From: Duganella dendranthematis
Lineage (GTDB): Bacteria; Pseudomonadota; Gammaproteobacteria; Burkholderiales; Burkholderiaceae_D
Direction: 5' to 3'
NCBI RefSeq assembly: GCF_012849375.1
Contig: NZ_CP051684.1
Coordinates: forward strand, 6,014,001 to 6,078,000
DNA: 64,000 nt
The position numbers and the translations under genes were made by a program. This document shows, in pieces, positions 46,492 to 54,482 of this stretch; within the stretch, counting starts at the first letter, position 1, and every line of letters begins with the position of its first letter. The notes under the pieces are model-generated. The model ran no database searches and was not told the DNA's origin. It saw nothing but the letters and a program-made list of their open reading frames with translations.

Positions 46492-47013
46492 TTACTTCTT
46501 TTTCTTCGGCGACAGGATCATGATCATCTGACGGCCTTCCATTTTCGGGAACTGCTCCACCTGGCCATACGGCTCCAGGTCGGCTTTCAGGCGTTCCAGC
46601 ATACGGAAACCAATATCCTGGTGCGCCATCTCGCGGCCCCGGAAGCGCAGGGTGATTTTGGTCTTGTCACCGTCTTCCAGGAACTTGGTCAGGTTACGCA
46701 GCTTGATATTGTAGTCGCCATCATCGGTACCCGGACGGAACTTGACTTCCTTCACGGCGATGATTTTCTGCTTCAATTTCGCTTCGTGAGCCTTCTTCTG
46801 CTCCGAATACTTGAATTTGCCGTAGTCCATCAAACGGCATACCGGCGGGACCGCGGTAGGAGCGATCTCGACCAGGTCGACATTTGCCTCTTCCGCCAGG
46901 CGGAAGGCTTCGGCCAAACTCACGATACCGAGCGGCTCGTTATCGACCCCGGATAAACGCATTTCAGGGGCAGTGATTTCGCCATTGATGCGATGCGACT
47001 TGTCAGTAGCTAT
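46492..47013 (-). CDS. infC: translation initiation factor IF-3 (ATA start)
   Basis: About 173 residues. IF-3 binds the 30S subunit, blocks premature 50S joining and proofreads the start codon. N-domain: [20 protein letters not shown] and [20 protein letters not shown]; linker [19 protein letters not shown]-domain from about 95, ending SPKKKK. Homology begins before the first ATG (46962). The only start that fits is ATA at 47013, with AAAAGGA six bases upstream and an in-frame TAG just beyond. Non-AUG starts of infC are an established autoregulatory feature (AUU in E. coli). It lies between thrS and rpmI. Confidence 0.93.
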   Translation of the reverse strand: MATDKSHRINGEITAPEMRLSGVDNEPLGIVSLAEAFRLAEEANVDLVEIAPTAVPPVCRLMDYGKFKYSEQKKAHEAKLKQKIIAVKEVKFRPGTDDGDYNIKLRNLTKFLEDGDKTKITLRFRGREMAHQDIGFRMLERLKADLEPYGQVEQFPKMEGRQMIMILSPKKKK

Positions 47014-47051
47014 GGTGATTCCTTTTAAAATCTAATGAATTGCCAGTGCGA

Positions 47052-48959
47052 TCAGGCCTTGGTGGCGACGTCTTGTTGCAGTCGCTCTATCAGGGCATCG
47101 ACGGACATGACGCCCAGATCGACATTGCCCCGTGCCCGCACGGCGACGGTGTTGGCATCCCGCTCTTTGTCGCCCACCACAAGGATGTACGGCAGTTTTT
47201 GGACGGAATGTTCACGTATTTTATAGTTTATTTTCTCATTGCGCAAATCCGTCTGCACGCGGAACCCGCTGCGGCGCAGCTTTTCAGCCACTTGCTGCAC
47301 ATATTCGGCCTGCGCGTCCGAGATATTCAGTACCGAAACCTGCACCGGCGCCAGCCAGGCCGGCAGTGCGCCGGCATAGTTTTCGATCAGGATGCCGATG
47401 AAACGCTCCATCGAACCGACGATCGCACGGTGCAGCATGACCGGCACCTGACGGGTGTTGTCAGCCGCCACATATTCGGCGCCCAGACGCTCCGGCATGA
47501 AGAAGTCGACCTGCATGGTGCCGACCTGCCATGGGCGGCCCAGCGAATCCTTCAGGTGGTACTCGATCTTCGGACCGTAGAACGCGCCCTCGCCCGGCAG
47601 TTCAGTCCAGGTCACGCCGCAGGCGCGCAGACCCGAGCGCAGCGCCTCTTCCGCCTCATCCCAGACTTCGTCGGTACCGATGCGGTTGTCCGGACGCAGC
47701 GCCAGCTTGACGTCGATATTATGGAAGTGGAAATCCGAATACACTTCCATCGCTTGCGTGTGGAAAGCCACTACTTCCGGCTCGATCTGCTCGTTGGTGC
47801 AGAAGATGTGGCCGTCGTCCTGGGTAAAGCCGCGCACGCGCATGATGCCGTGCAGCGCGCCGGACGGCTCGTTGCGGTGGCACTGGCCGAACTCGCCGTA
47901 ACGCAGCGGCAGGTCGCGGTACGAACGCATATTGCTGTTGAAGATCTGCACGTGGCCCGGGCAGTTCATCGGCTTCAGCGCGTACGAGCGGTTTTCCGAC
48001 TCGGTGACGAACATGTTTTCGCGGTAGTTGTCCCAGTGGCCGGTCTTGGCCCACAGGCTGGCGTCCAGAATCTGCGGCGCTTTCACTTCCTGATAGCCGT
48101 TGACCTGGTATTTGTTGCGCATGTACTGCTCCACCTGTTGCCAGATGGTCCAGCCTTTCGGATGCCAGAACACCAGGCCCGGCGCCTCATCCTGGAAGTG
48201 GAAGAAGTCCAGCTGCTTGCCCAGCTTGCGGTGGTCGCGCTTTTCCGCCTCTTCCAGCTGGAACAGGTACTGTTCCTGATCTTCTTTTTTCGTCCAGGCT
48301 GTGCCGTAGACACGCTGCAGCATTTCGTTCTTGCTGTCGCCGCGCCAGTACGCGCCGGCCAGCTTCATCAACTTGAACACTTTCAGCTTGCCGGTCGACG
48401 GCACGTGCGGGCCGCGGCACAAGTCGGTGAAACCGCCTTCGCTGTACAACGAGACGTCTTCGCCGGCCGGAATCGACGAGATGATTTCGGCCTTGTAGTT
48501 TTCGCCGATCGATTTGAAATACGCCACGGCTTCATCGCGCGGCAACACTTTGCGGGTGACCGGCTCGTCTTTCTTGGCCAGTTCGCCCATTTTCTTTTCG
48601 ATGGCGATCAGATCGTCCGGGGTGAACGGGCGCTTGTACGAGAAGTCGTAGTAGAAGCCATTGTCGATGACCGGGCCGATGGTGACTTGCGCATCCGGGA
48701 ACAGCTCTTTGACGGCATACGCCAGCAAGTGAGCGGTCGAGTGACGGATCACGTCCAGACCTTCAGGGTCTTTGTCGGTCACGATGGCCAGATCGACGTT
48801 TTTCTCGATCAGATACGAGGTGTCGACCACTTTGCCGTCGACCTTGCCGGCCAGCGCGGCTTTGCCGAGGCTGGTAGCGATGCTGGACGCCACTTGGGCT
48901 ACGGTGACCGGGCCGTCGAATTCACGGGCGGAACCATCAGGAAGGCGGACTGAAATCAT
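47052..48959 (-). CDS. thrS: threonine-tRNA ligase
   Basis: 635 residues. An N-terminal TGS domain ([20 protein letters not shown]) is followed by an editing domain with [18 protein letters not shown] and a second H...C zinc-type pocket, class II catalytic motifs ([31 protein letters not shown]) and a C-terminal anticodon-binding domain ([20 protein letters not shown]). ATG 48959 with CGGAGA upstream fits the family start; a longer frame to 49040 does not. It heads the thrS-infC-rpmI-rplT-pheST-ihfA run. Confidence 0.97.
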   Translation of the reverse strand: MISVRLPDGSAREFDGPVTVAQVASSIATSLGKAALAGKVDGKVVDTSYLIEKNVDLAIVTDKDPEGLDVIRHSTAHLLAYAVKELFPDAQVTIGPVIDNGFYYDFSYKRPFTPDDLIAIEKKMGELAKKDEPVTRKVLPRDEAVAYFKSIGENYKAEIISSIPAGEDVSLYSEGGFTDLCRGPHVPSTGKLKVFKLMKLAGAYWRGDSKNEMLQRVYGTAWTKKEDQEQYLFQLEEAEKRDHRKLGKQLDFFHFQDEAPGLVFWHPKGWTIWQQVEQYMRNKYQVNGYQEVKAPQILDASLWAKTGHWDNYRENMFVTESENRSYALKPMNCPGHVQIFNSNMRSYRDLPLRYGEFGQCHRNEPSGALHGIMRVRGFTQDDGHIFCTNEQIEPEVVAFHTQAMEVYSDFHFHNIDVKLALRPDNRIGTDEVWDEAEEALRSGLRACGVTWTELPGEGAFYGPKIEYHLKDSLGRPWQVGTMQVDFFMPERLGAEYVAADNTRQVPVMLHRAIVGSMERFIGILIENYAGALPAWLAPVQVSVLNISDAQAEYVQQVAEKLRRSGFRVQTDLRNEKINYKIREHSVQKLPYILVVGDKERDANTVAVRARGNVDLGVMSVDALIERLQQDVATKA

Positions 48960-49001
48960 TGTGATCTCCGGTAATTTAAAAGGTATTAAAAGATGCAGAC
49001 G

Positions 49002-49028
49002 AAAAAAAACGCGGGCTAGCCGCGTTTT
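49002..49028 (-). terminator. terminator between tRNA-Val genes and thrS
   Basis: A nine-base stem AAAACGCGG/CCGCGTTTT with a five-base loop is followed on the minus strand by a run of eight T. It lies about 110 bases beyond the tRNAs and 43 bases before thrS, so it ends the tRNA transcript or attenuates thrS. Confidence 0.8.
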
Positions 49029-49134
49029 CTCTTTTTTCAAGCAAAAGAATCCCGTTGACTAGCGTCACTCCCAAAGCTTGGTAGTAGTTCGCGGTGTCAT
49101 AACCGTGATGCCTTTCTCGCTCTTACATATGTTC

Positions 49135-49211
49135 TGGTGGGCGGTGAGGAATTCGAATCCCCGACCCCTTGGATGTCGACCAAGTATTCTAACCAGCTGA
49201 ACTAACCGCCC
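49135..49211 (-). tRNA. tRNA-Val(GAC), copy 2 in transcription order
   Basis: 77 bases including encoded CCA. The acceptor GGGCGGT pairs with ACCGCCC, the discriminator is A, the D-arm is GTTC/GAAT, the anticodon stem CTTGG/CCAAG, and the T-arm GGGGA/TCCTC with loop TTCGAAT. The seven-base anticodon loop is TCGACAT, giving anticodon GAC (Val). Position 33 is C, not the near-universal U. It sits upstream of thrS as in related genomes. Confidence 0.9.
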
Positions 49212-49251
49212 GTTTTTACTGCTTTAAATTGTACCGCTTTACTACGAATTC

Positions 49252-49328
49252 TGGTGGGCGGTGAGGAATTCGAATCCCCGACCCCTTGGATGTCGACCAA
49301 GTATTCTAACCAGCTGAACTAACCGCCC
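49252..49328 (-). tRNA. tRNA-Val(GAC), copy 1 in transcription order
   Basis: It is identical over all 77 bases to the second copy, with encoded CCA and anticodon GAC. It is separated from it by 40 bases and is transcribed first from a promoter just upstream. Confidence 0.9.
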
Positions 49329-49338
49329 GAAGACCAGC

Positions 49339-49367
49339 ATTATAGAGAGCGATCGAAAGAAAAACAA
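49339..49367 (-). promoter_or_regulatory. promoter of the tRNA-Val pair
   Basis: On the minus strand TTGTTT (49362-49367), a 17-base spacer and the perfect -10 TATAAT (49339-49344) place the start about 5 bases before the first tRNA. Confidence 0.75.
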
Positions 49368-49468
49368 GGGTAATGATATGAAACATTTCTAATTCTCCTA
49401 TGACAGCAAAAAAGCACGCACTGCCGTCATACATTAAACTGTGGCCATTGATATCTAACAACACGCCC

Positions 49469-50392
49469 ATGCAAGCAGACACCGCCACGTCCTCGCCCTC
49501 CGCCCACCTGCACGAACACCGCGACGGCGACGCCCACTATCAACACTACACCGTGCAGCGCAGCCAGTCGATGCTGGCGTGGTCGCTGGTATTGACGTTG
49601 GGCTTCGCAGTGGTGGAAGTGGTGACCGGCTTCATGTCCAACTCGCTGGCGCTGATCTCCGACGCCGGCCACATGGTGACCGACGCCGCCGCGCTGGGTC
49701 TGGCGCTGCTGGCGCAGATCATCGCCAAGCGGCCGCCGTCGGCGCGCCACTCGTTCGGCTTCGGCCGCGCCGAGGCGCTGGCGGCGTTTGTGAATAGCCT
49801 GGTGCTGCTGATCCTGGTCGGCTGGATCGGCTACGAAGCCATCAGCCGCTTCTCGCATCCGGAACAAGTGCACGGCGCCACGGTGTTCATCGTGGCCGGC
49901 CTCGGCCTGGTGATCAATCTGCTGCTGGCGTGGATGCTGTCGCGCGGCGACAGCAATATGAACACGCGCGCGGCGCTGGTGAATGTGCTGGGCGACTTGC
50001 TGGGTTCGGTGGCCGCGCTCGTGTCCGGCGCGGTCATCTATTACTTCGGCTGGATGCAAATCGACCCGCTGCTGTCGCTGTTCGTCGCGCTGCTCATTTT
50101 GCGCTCCACCGTCGGCGTGCTGCGCGAGTCGTATCACTTCCTGATGGGCGGCGTGCCGGAGCAAATCGACTACCTCAAAGTCGGCGCCGACCTGGAGCAA
50201 GTAGACGGCGTGTGCTCGGTGCACGACCTGCATGTGTGGGAAATGTCGCCCGGCGAACCGGCGCTGATCGGCCACGTCGAAATCACCGACCTGGAACGTT
50301 GGCCGGATATCCTGCACGCCATCAAGGCCATGCTGCTGGAAAAACACAAGATCGACCACATCACGCTGCAAGCAGAAGTGGCGACAAAATAA
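49469..50392 (+). CDS. cation diffusion facilitator (ZitB/CzcD type) with TM5 His-to-Asn change
   Basis: About 307 residues, six membrane helices and a cytoplasmic C-terminal domain. A His-rich N-terminus (HLHEHRDGDAHYQHY) suggests Zn/Co/Cd binding. The TM2 metal site is intact, SDAGHMVTDAAAL (HxxxD). In TM5 the usual HVLGD reads NVLGDLLGS, so one of the four core ligands is Asn. CDF proteins exchange metal for protons across the inner membrane. ATG 49469 is preferred over 49400 since the membrane homology starts later; neither has a strong ribosome binding site. Confidence 0.9.
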   Translation: MQADTATSSPSAHLHEHRDGDAHYQHYTVQRSQSMLAWSLVLTLGFAVVEVVTGFMSNSLALISDAGHMVTDAAALGLALLAQIIAKRPPSARHSFGFGRAEALAAFVNSLVLLILVGWIGYEAISRFSHPEQVHGATVFIVAGLGLVINLLLAWMLSRGDSNMNTRAALVNVLGDLLGSVAALVSGAVIYYFGWMQIDPLLSLFVALLILRSTVGVLRESYHFLMGGVPEQIDYLKVGADLEQVDGVCSVHDLHVWEMSPGEPALIGHVEITDLERWPDILHAIKAMLLEKHKIDHITLQAEVATK

Positions 50393-50423
50393 CCGCGCAG
50401 CGGCCAATCAAATAGGGAATGCG

Positions 50424-51413
50424 ATGAAAGCTCTTCTGCTTGCACTCTTGATGGCCGCCGCACAAGCGCTGGCCCAGCCGCTAGATGAAGTGCTGGCCCG
50501 CTGGGACCACGACGAACATCCCGATCTGCGCAGCGTGCTGGTGATGCGCGACGGCGCCATCGTGGCCGAGCGCTACTACAACGGCGAAACCGCCGACACG
50601 CTGCACGACATTCGCTCCGCCGGCAAAAGCATTACCGCCCTGCTGGCCGGTGCGGCCGTCGATAGCGGCAAGCTGAGCGCGGACGGCCGCATCGAGCAGT
50701 ACTGGCCGGCCGCCAAAGGCACGGCGCTGGATGGCGTCACGCTGGACCAGGTGCTAACCATGCGCTCCGGCCTGGCCGCCTTCGACGAAGATCCCGCCTC
50801 CCCCGGCAACGAAGACAAGATGGACGACGCCGCCGATCCAGTCGCCTTCACACTGGCCACGCCGGCTGAGACCGTGCCCGGCACGCGCTACCGCTATAAC
50901 TCCATGACTGCCTACATCGCCGGCGTCACAATCGAACAAGCCACCGGCATTGACCTGGAGACATTCGCTCGCAGCACGCTGTTCGAGCCGCTCGGTATCC
51001 AGCACTGGCAATGGCTGCGCGATACGGCCAATCATCCCAAAGGCCAGGGCAACCTGTTTCTGCGCACGCGCGACCTGGCGAAGATCGGCCAGATGGTGCT
51101 GGATAACGGCATGTATCAAGGCCGCCGCGTCCTCAGCGCCGAGTGGATACAGGCCGCACTGGCGCCGCGTGTCGCCATCAGCGACGTAGACCGCTATGCC
51201 GACCACTACGGCTATTTCTGGTATCGCAAAACCGAACGCATTGGCGGCCGCGAGATCGTCGTCCACTTCGCCTCTGGCAATGGCGGCAACAAGATCTACG
51301 TCATCCCGTCGCTGCAGTCGGTGGTGGTCGTCACCTCCAGCGCTTACGGAAAAGGCTACGGACAACGGCGTTCTGCCAGCATATTGCAGGCCATTCTAGA
51401 AACGCGGCCATGA
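50424..51413 (+). CDS. secreted serine hydrolase of the beta-lactamase/EstB family
   Basis: 329 residues with signal peptide MKALLLALLMAAAQALA. The catalytic S65-A-G-K68 motif (IRSAGKSITALLAG) and YxN (YRYNSMTAYIAG) define the class C beta-lactamase fold. A third box HFASGNGGNKIYV stands in for the HTG/KTG motif. Members include D-aminopeptidases, esterases and lactamases, so antibiotic hydrolysis should not be assumed. The stop overlaps the start of a broken secreted-protein gene. Confidence 0.87.
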   Translation: MKALLLALLMAAAQALAQPLDEVLARWDHDEHPDLRSVLVMRDGAIVAERYYNGETADTLHDIRSAGKSITALLAGAAVDSGKLSADGRIEQYWPAAKGTALDGVTLDQVLTMRSGLAAFDEDPASPGNEDKMDDAADPVAFTLATPAETVPGTRYRYNSMTAYIAGVTIEQATGIDLETFARSTLFEPLGIQHWQWLRDTANHPKGQGNLFLRTRDLAKIGQMVLDNGMYQGRRVLSAEWIQAALAPRVAISDVDRYADHYGYFWYRKTERIGGREIVVHFASGNGGNKIYVIPSLQSVVVVTSSAYGKGYGQRRSASILQAILETRP

Positions 51414-52253
51414 TGACATTCTGGTTCCTGCGATCGGCATATGTCCTCATCATCAGCGCGCTGCTGTTGCCCAGTCTCGCAACCGCCTGCTCCTGCCCAT
51501 TTGTAGAGCCTGCCGGTTTCGTGCATGCAAGCCTTAAACATTTCCCCGCCAATGCACGAGGCATGCTGTTCATGACACCTCAAGTCGACCCGCCACCTGT
51601 TGTGACGGAGCAGGATTTCGTCATCACATCAAACAAGCAAGCTGACCCGCTCCAGGTGGCACTGTCCTATCCTGCGCTACCGCTGCGGCGCCTGCGCGAG
51701 CCAGCAGCCGGCTATCGTCCAAGATTTTCATTACGTTCTGCCAGCTGCATTGCAGCCTTACCAGCAAGCCGTGACTCACTTTTCCGAGATGCGCTCAGCA
51801 AGAAAATTTGAGCCGATGACCTTCACTCAGAATATCTGTACGCCTCCGCTGTTTGGCGCAACAGCGTATGAAGAAGAGCGGGATCTCGTGCAGGTCGATT
51901 GCAAAAAACCCGGCGCGACCAGGACGATTCGCGGGCAAGTCGGCTTCCTCGAACTGGAAGACAGCCTGCAAACCACAGAGCCACTCCATATCGACTTGCG
52001 CAAAGCCGCAGGCAAAGCGTGTTACGGCATGGGGATGGTGAAGGAGGCGCTGGCGCGGGGCGATGCGCAGCAGGCGTTGAATCTGGTCTGCCAGCTTCCT
52101 TATGAGCAGCCATATGACGGCATCTTTATCCCCTACGCAAAACCACACAGCACGCCCAACACGCCGCCGCCAGTCGGCGCTTTGCGCAAGCTGGCGGCGC
52201 ACGGAACGGAAGAGCAGCGCTTATGCATAGCGAAAATCACCGGAGGACTATAA
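51410..52253 (+). pseudogene. secreted hypothetical protein, frameshifted
   Basis: The first frame starts MMTFW at 51410, has a signal peptide ending at ACSC, and continues through HFPANARGMLF and VTEQDFVITSN to about 51715. From there the sequence continues sensibly in the next frame (DFHYVLPAALQPYQQAVTHF) to a stop at 52253, with CYGMGMVKEALARGDAQQAL and paired Cys. One missing or extra base near 51715-51725 explains the split. It may be secreted. The family is not recognised. Confidence 0.55.
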
Positions 52254-52286
52254 TGCTGTCGCCTTTCAAGTGAATTAAAAGATCTT

Positions 52287-52931
52287 ATGCAGAATTTTGA
52301 AAAACGCCGCGACCGATACAATGCTTTTGCGTCGTTCGAAAACCCTTTGGTCAACCTGAGCTTTGAACTGGAAGTGCCGGATTTCCGGCCTTACTGCAAA
52401 CAGCGCGGCCTGCCGAGCTTCCACTTCTTCCTGTACCACGTGCTGCATGCGGTCAAAGGAATCGACAATTATTTGTACCGCATCTACAAAGGCGAAGTGA
52501 TCAAGATCGAGGATTTCTGGGCCTCGTACACCGTGCTCAACCGGGACGACAATCTGAATTTTGCGCGCTTCGTCATGACCGATGACCTGAACGAATTCGT
52601 CGCCCGCAGCGTCGCCTCGGCCAAGGAAGCGGAAGCCAGCACCAAACTGATCAACACTGCCGAAAGCCTCAGCGAATACGATCAGCGCCGTAACATCTTC
52701 ATCACCTGCATGCCGTGGCTGAAGCTGTCCGCAATCGAGCACCCGATCTACGAGCACAAGAGCTACGATATTCCGTCACTGGCCTGGGGCCGCTATAGCG
52801 CGCCGCGCGCCGACGGCAAACTGAGTATGACCATGGCCGTGCAGGCGCACCACGGGTTTATCGACGGCTACCACGTGCATTTGCTGGCCGAAGCCATCGG
52901 CCAGCGCATTGCGCAGACGCTGGCGTCATAA
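52287..52931 (+). CDS. CatA-like chloramphenicol O-acetyltransferase family protein
   Basis: 214 residues with the CAT fold. The active-site HHGFIDGYHV matches HHxxxDG at about 188-194, and PSFHFFLYHVLHAV, ITCMPWLKLSAI and MTMAVQAHH match conserved strands. CAT proteins acetylate chloramphenicol with acetyl-CoA as trimers, but many chromosomal CatA-like proteins use other acceptors. The length is normal. It overlaps the stop of the convergent LysR gene by six bases. Whether it gives resistance is not known. Confidence 0.88.
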   Translation: MQNFEKRRDRYNAFASFENPLVNLSFELEVPDFRPYCKQRGLPSFHFFLYHVLHAVKGIDNYLYRIYKGEVIKIEDFWASYTVLNRDDNLNFARFVMTDDLNEFVARSVASAKEAEASTKLINTAESLSEYDQRRNIFITCMPWLKLSAIEHPIYEHKSYDIPSLAWGRYSAPRADGKLSMTMAVQAHHGFIDGYHVHLLAEAIGQRIAQTLAS

Positions 52932-53789
52932 CTCGCGCAGGAAGGCTTGCACCGCCGGCGAATCGCGTCCGGCCTGTGAGCACACCAGGCCGAATTCGCG
53001 GTAAGTGTGCGGCTGCAATTGCATCACGCGCAGGCCGCGCTGGTCGGTCGGCAGCGCCGATTCCGGGACCACCGATACGCCCAGTCCTTCACGCACCAGC
53101 ACCGCCGCGCTGGCCAAATCGCGTACTGTGACGCGGATATCGCTCAGCGTCACGCCGGTCTGCGTCGCCAGGCTGTGCGCGTGGACATTGCAACCGCCGG
53201 TGGCCAGCACGAATGGCTGATCGGCCAGCTCGCGCCAGCTGACGCCCTGCTCGCTGGAGCGCCGTCCTAGAGGATGCTGCGCCGGCAGAAGGGCTACCCA
53301 CGCATCGCGGCCGATGATCACCGCCTGCCGCTGCGGCGCCGGATTCAGCACCACGCCAAGTTCGATCGTATCTTCAGCCAGCCAGGCTTCGACTTCCGCA
53401 TCCGATCCCTCCAGCGCCACCACATCAATACCAGGATGGCGGCGCCGGAACGCCGATACCAGTCCAGGCAGCACCGTGGCCAGCACCGAGGGGAACGTCG
53501 CCAGCCGGATGCGGCCGGCATGCAAGCCGAGCGCCGCATCGCCCAGCGCGCGGATCGCATCCAGCTCCACCAGCATGCCGCGCGCGTGCTGCAACACCTG
53601 CTCGCCAAGCGCGGTAAGCAGCACCTCGCGCCGCTCGCGCACGAATAGCGGTGCGCCGAGCGAGGCTTCAATCTGCGCAATCGCCTGGCTGGCGCCGGAC
53701 TGCGACAAGCCAACCTGCTGCGCAGCCTGTGAAATATTACGCAATTCGGCGACGGCAACCAGCAGACGCCAATGGGACAAATTCATCAT
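52926..53789 (-). CDS. LysR-family transcriptional regulator
   Basis: 287 residues. Helix-turn-helix (LSHWRLLVAVAELRNISQAA, SQSGASQAIAQIEASLGAPL, FVRERREVLLTALGEQVLQH) and an effector-binding domain from about 90 (RIRLATFPSVLATVLPGLVS). It is divergent from a glutathione S-transferase gene with a 93-base gap holding a 12-base palindrome, so it probably regulates that enzyme. Confidence 0.93.
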   Translation of the reverse strand: MMNLSHWRLLVAVAELRNISQAAQQVGLSQSGASQAIAQIEASLGAPLFVRERREVLLTALGEQVLQHARGMLVELDAIRALGDAALGLHAGRIRLATFPSVLATVLPGLVSAFRRRHPGIDVVALEGSDAEVEAWLAEDTIELGVVLNPAPQRQAVIIGRDAWVALLPAQHPLGRRSSEQGVSWRELADQPFVLATGGCNVHAHSLATQTGVTLSDIRVTVRDLASAAVLVREGLGVSVVPESALPTDQRGLRVMQLQPHTYREFGLVCSQAGRDSPAVQAFLREL

Positions 53790-53831
53790 TAGAAAAACTG
53801 ATAGTGCGTTTCTGAAGCATTCATTTTACAG

Positions 53832-53843
53832 CGCATCGATGCG
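53832..53843. promoter_or_regulatory. palindrome CGCATCGATGCG between LysR and GST genes
   Basis: A perfect 12-base palindrome in the 93-base divergent promoter region. It is a candidate operator for the LysR protein, although LysR sites are usually AT-richer. Confidence 0.35.
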
Positions 53844-53882
53844 GCGCATACAGTGACGGCTCACCATTTGAAGGAGTTTGCA

Positions 53883-54482
53883 ATGAAGCTGTACTACGCA
53901 CCGCATACCTGTTCGCTCTCGCCGCTGATCGTATTGAAGGAATTGGGACTGCCGCATGAACTAATCAAAGTCGACAACCAGAGCAAGCGCACCGCTGACG
54001 GCCGCGACTTCCGCGCCATCAACCCGAAAGGCTACGTGGCGGCACTTGAATTAGACAATGGGGAAATCCTGACCGAGGGACCGGCCATTATTCAATACCT
54101 GGCCGACCTGAAGCCGGAGGCAGCACTGGCGCCGCCAGCCGGCAGCTGGGAACGCGTGCGATTACAGGAGATGTTGAACTTCATCACCAGCGAGATCCAC
54201 GCCGGCATTGCACCGTTATTTAACAGCGATTTGCCGGAAGCGGCCCGAACCATCTTCCGCGACCGCCTGTTCCGTCGCATGAGCGTGCTGGAAACCACGC
54301 TCCAGCAACGCGCCTATCTGATGGGAGCAACCTTCACCGTTGCCGATGCCTACCTGTACACCGTGCTCGGCTGGCTCCAGTTCTTCGCCATCGACCTTAA
54401 CGAATGGCCAGCGGTGGCAAGCCACCATGCCGGCCTCGCCAGCCGTCCATCCATCCAAGCCGCCCAGCAAGCCCACGCTTAA
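53883..54482 (+). CDS. glutathione S-transferase
   Basis: 199 residues, full-length two-domain GST. The thioredoxin-fold half is MKLYYAPHTCSLSPLIVLKE with cis-Pro in NPKGYVAALEL and ILTEGPAIIQYLADL (Glu-Gly for glutathione binding). The helical half includes MGATFTVADAYLYTVLGWLQ. It resembles the beta-class (GstA/B1-1) enzymes with Cys10 as possible catalytic residue. GAAGGAG precedes ATG. It is divergent from LysR and converges with relA, overlapping by four bases. Confidence 0.93.
   Translation: MKLYYAPHTCSLSPLIVLKELGLPHELIKVDNQSKRTADGRDFRAINPKGYVAALELDNGEILTEGPAIIQYLADLKPEAALAPPAGSWERVRLQEMLNFITSEIHAGIAPLFNSDLPEAARTIFRDRLFRRMSVLETTLQQRAYLMGATFTVADAYLYTVLGWLQFFAIDLNEWPAVASHHAGLASRPSIQAAQQAHA

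Noticed and set aside
49135..49328. Reading the tandem tRNAs as tRNA-Asp(GTC)
   Set aside because: GTC would need an anticodon stem that does not pair; the paired stem CTTGG/CCAAG gives GAC, and discriminator A fits Val rather than Asp.
52287..52931. Calling the CatA-like gene a chloramphenicol resistance gene
   Set aside because: The fold and HHxxxDG motif are clear, but chromosomal family members often act on other substrates and no mobile context is present.
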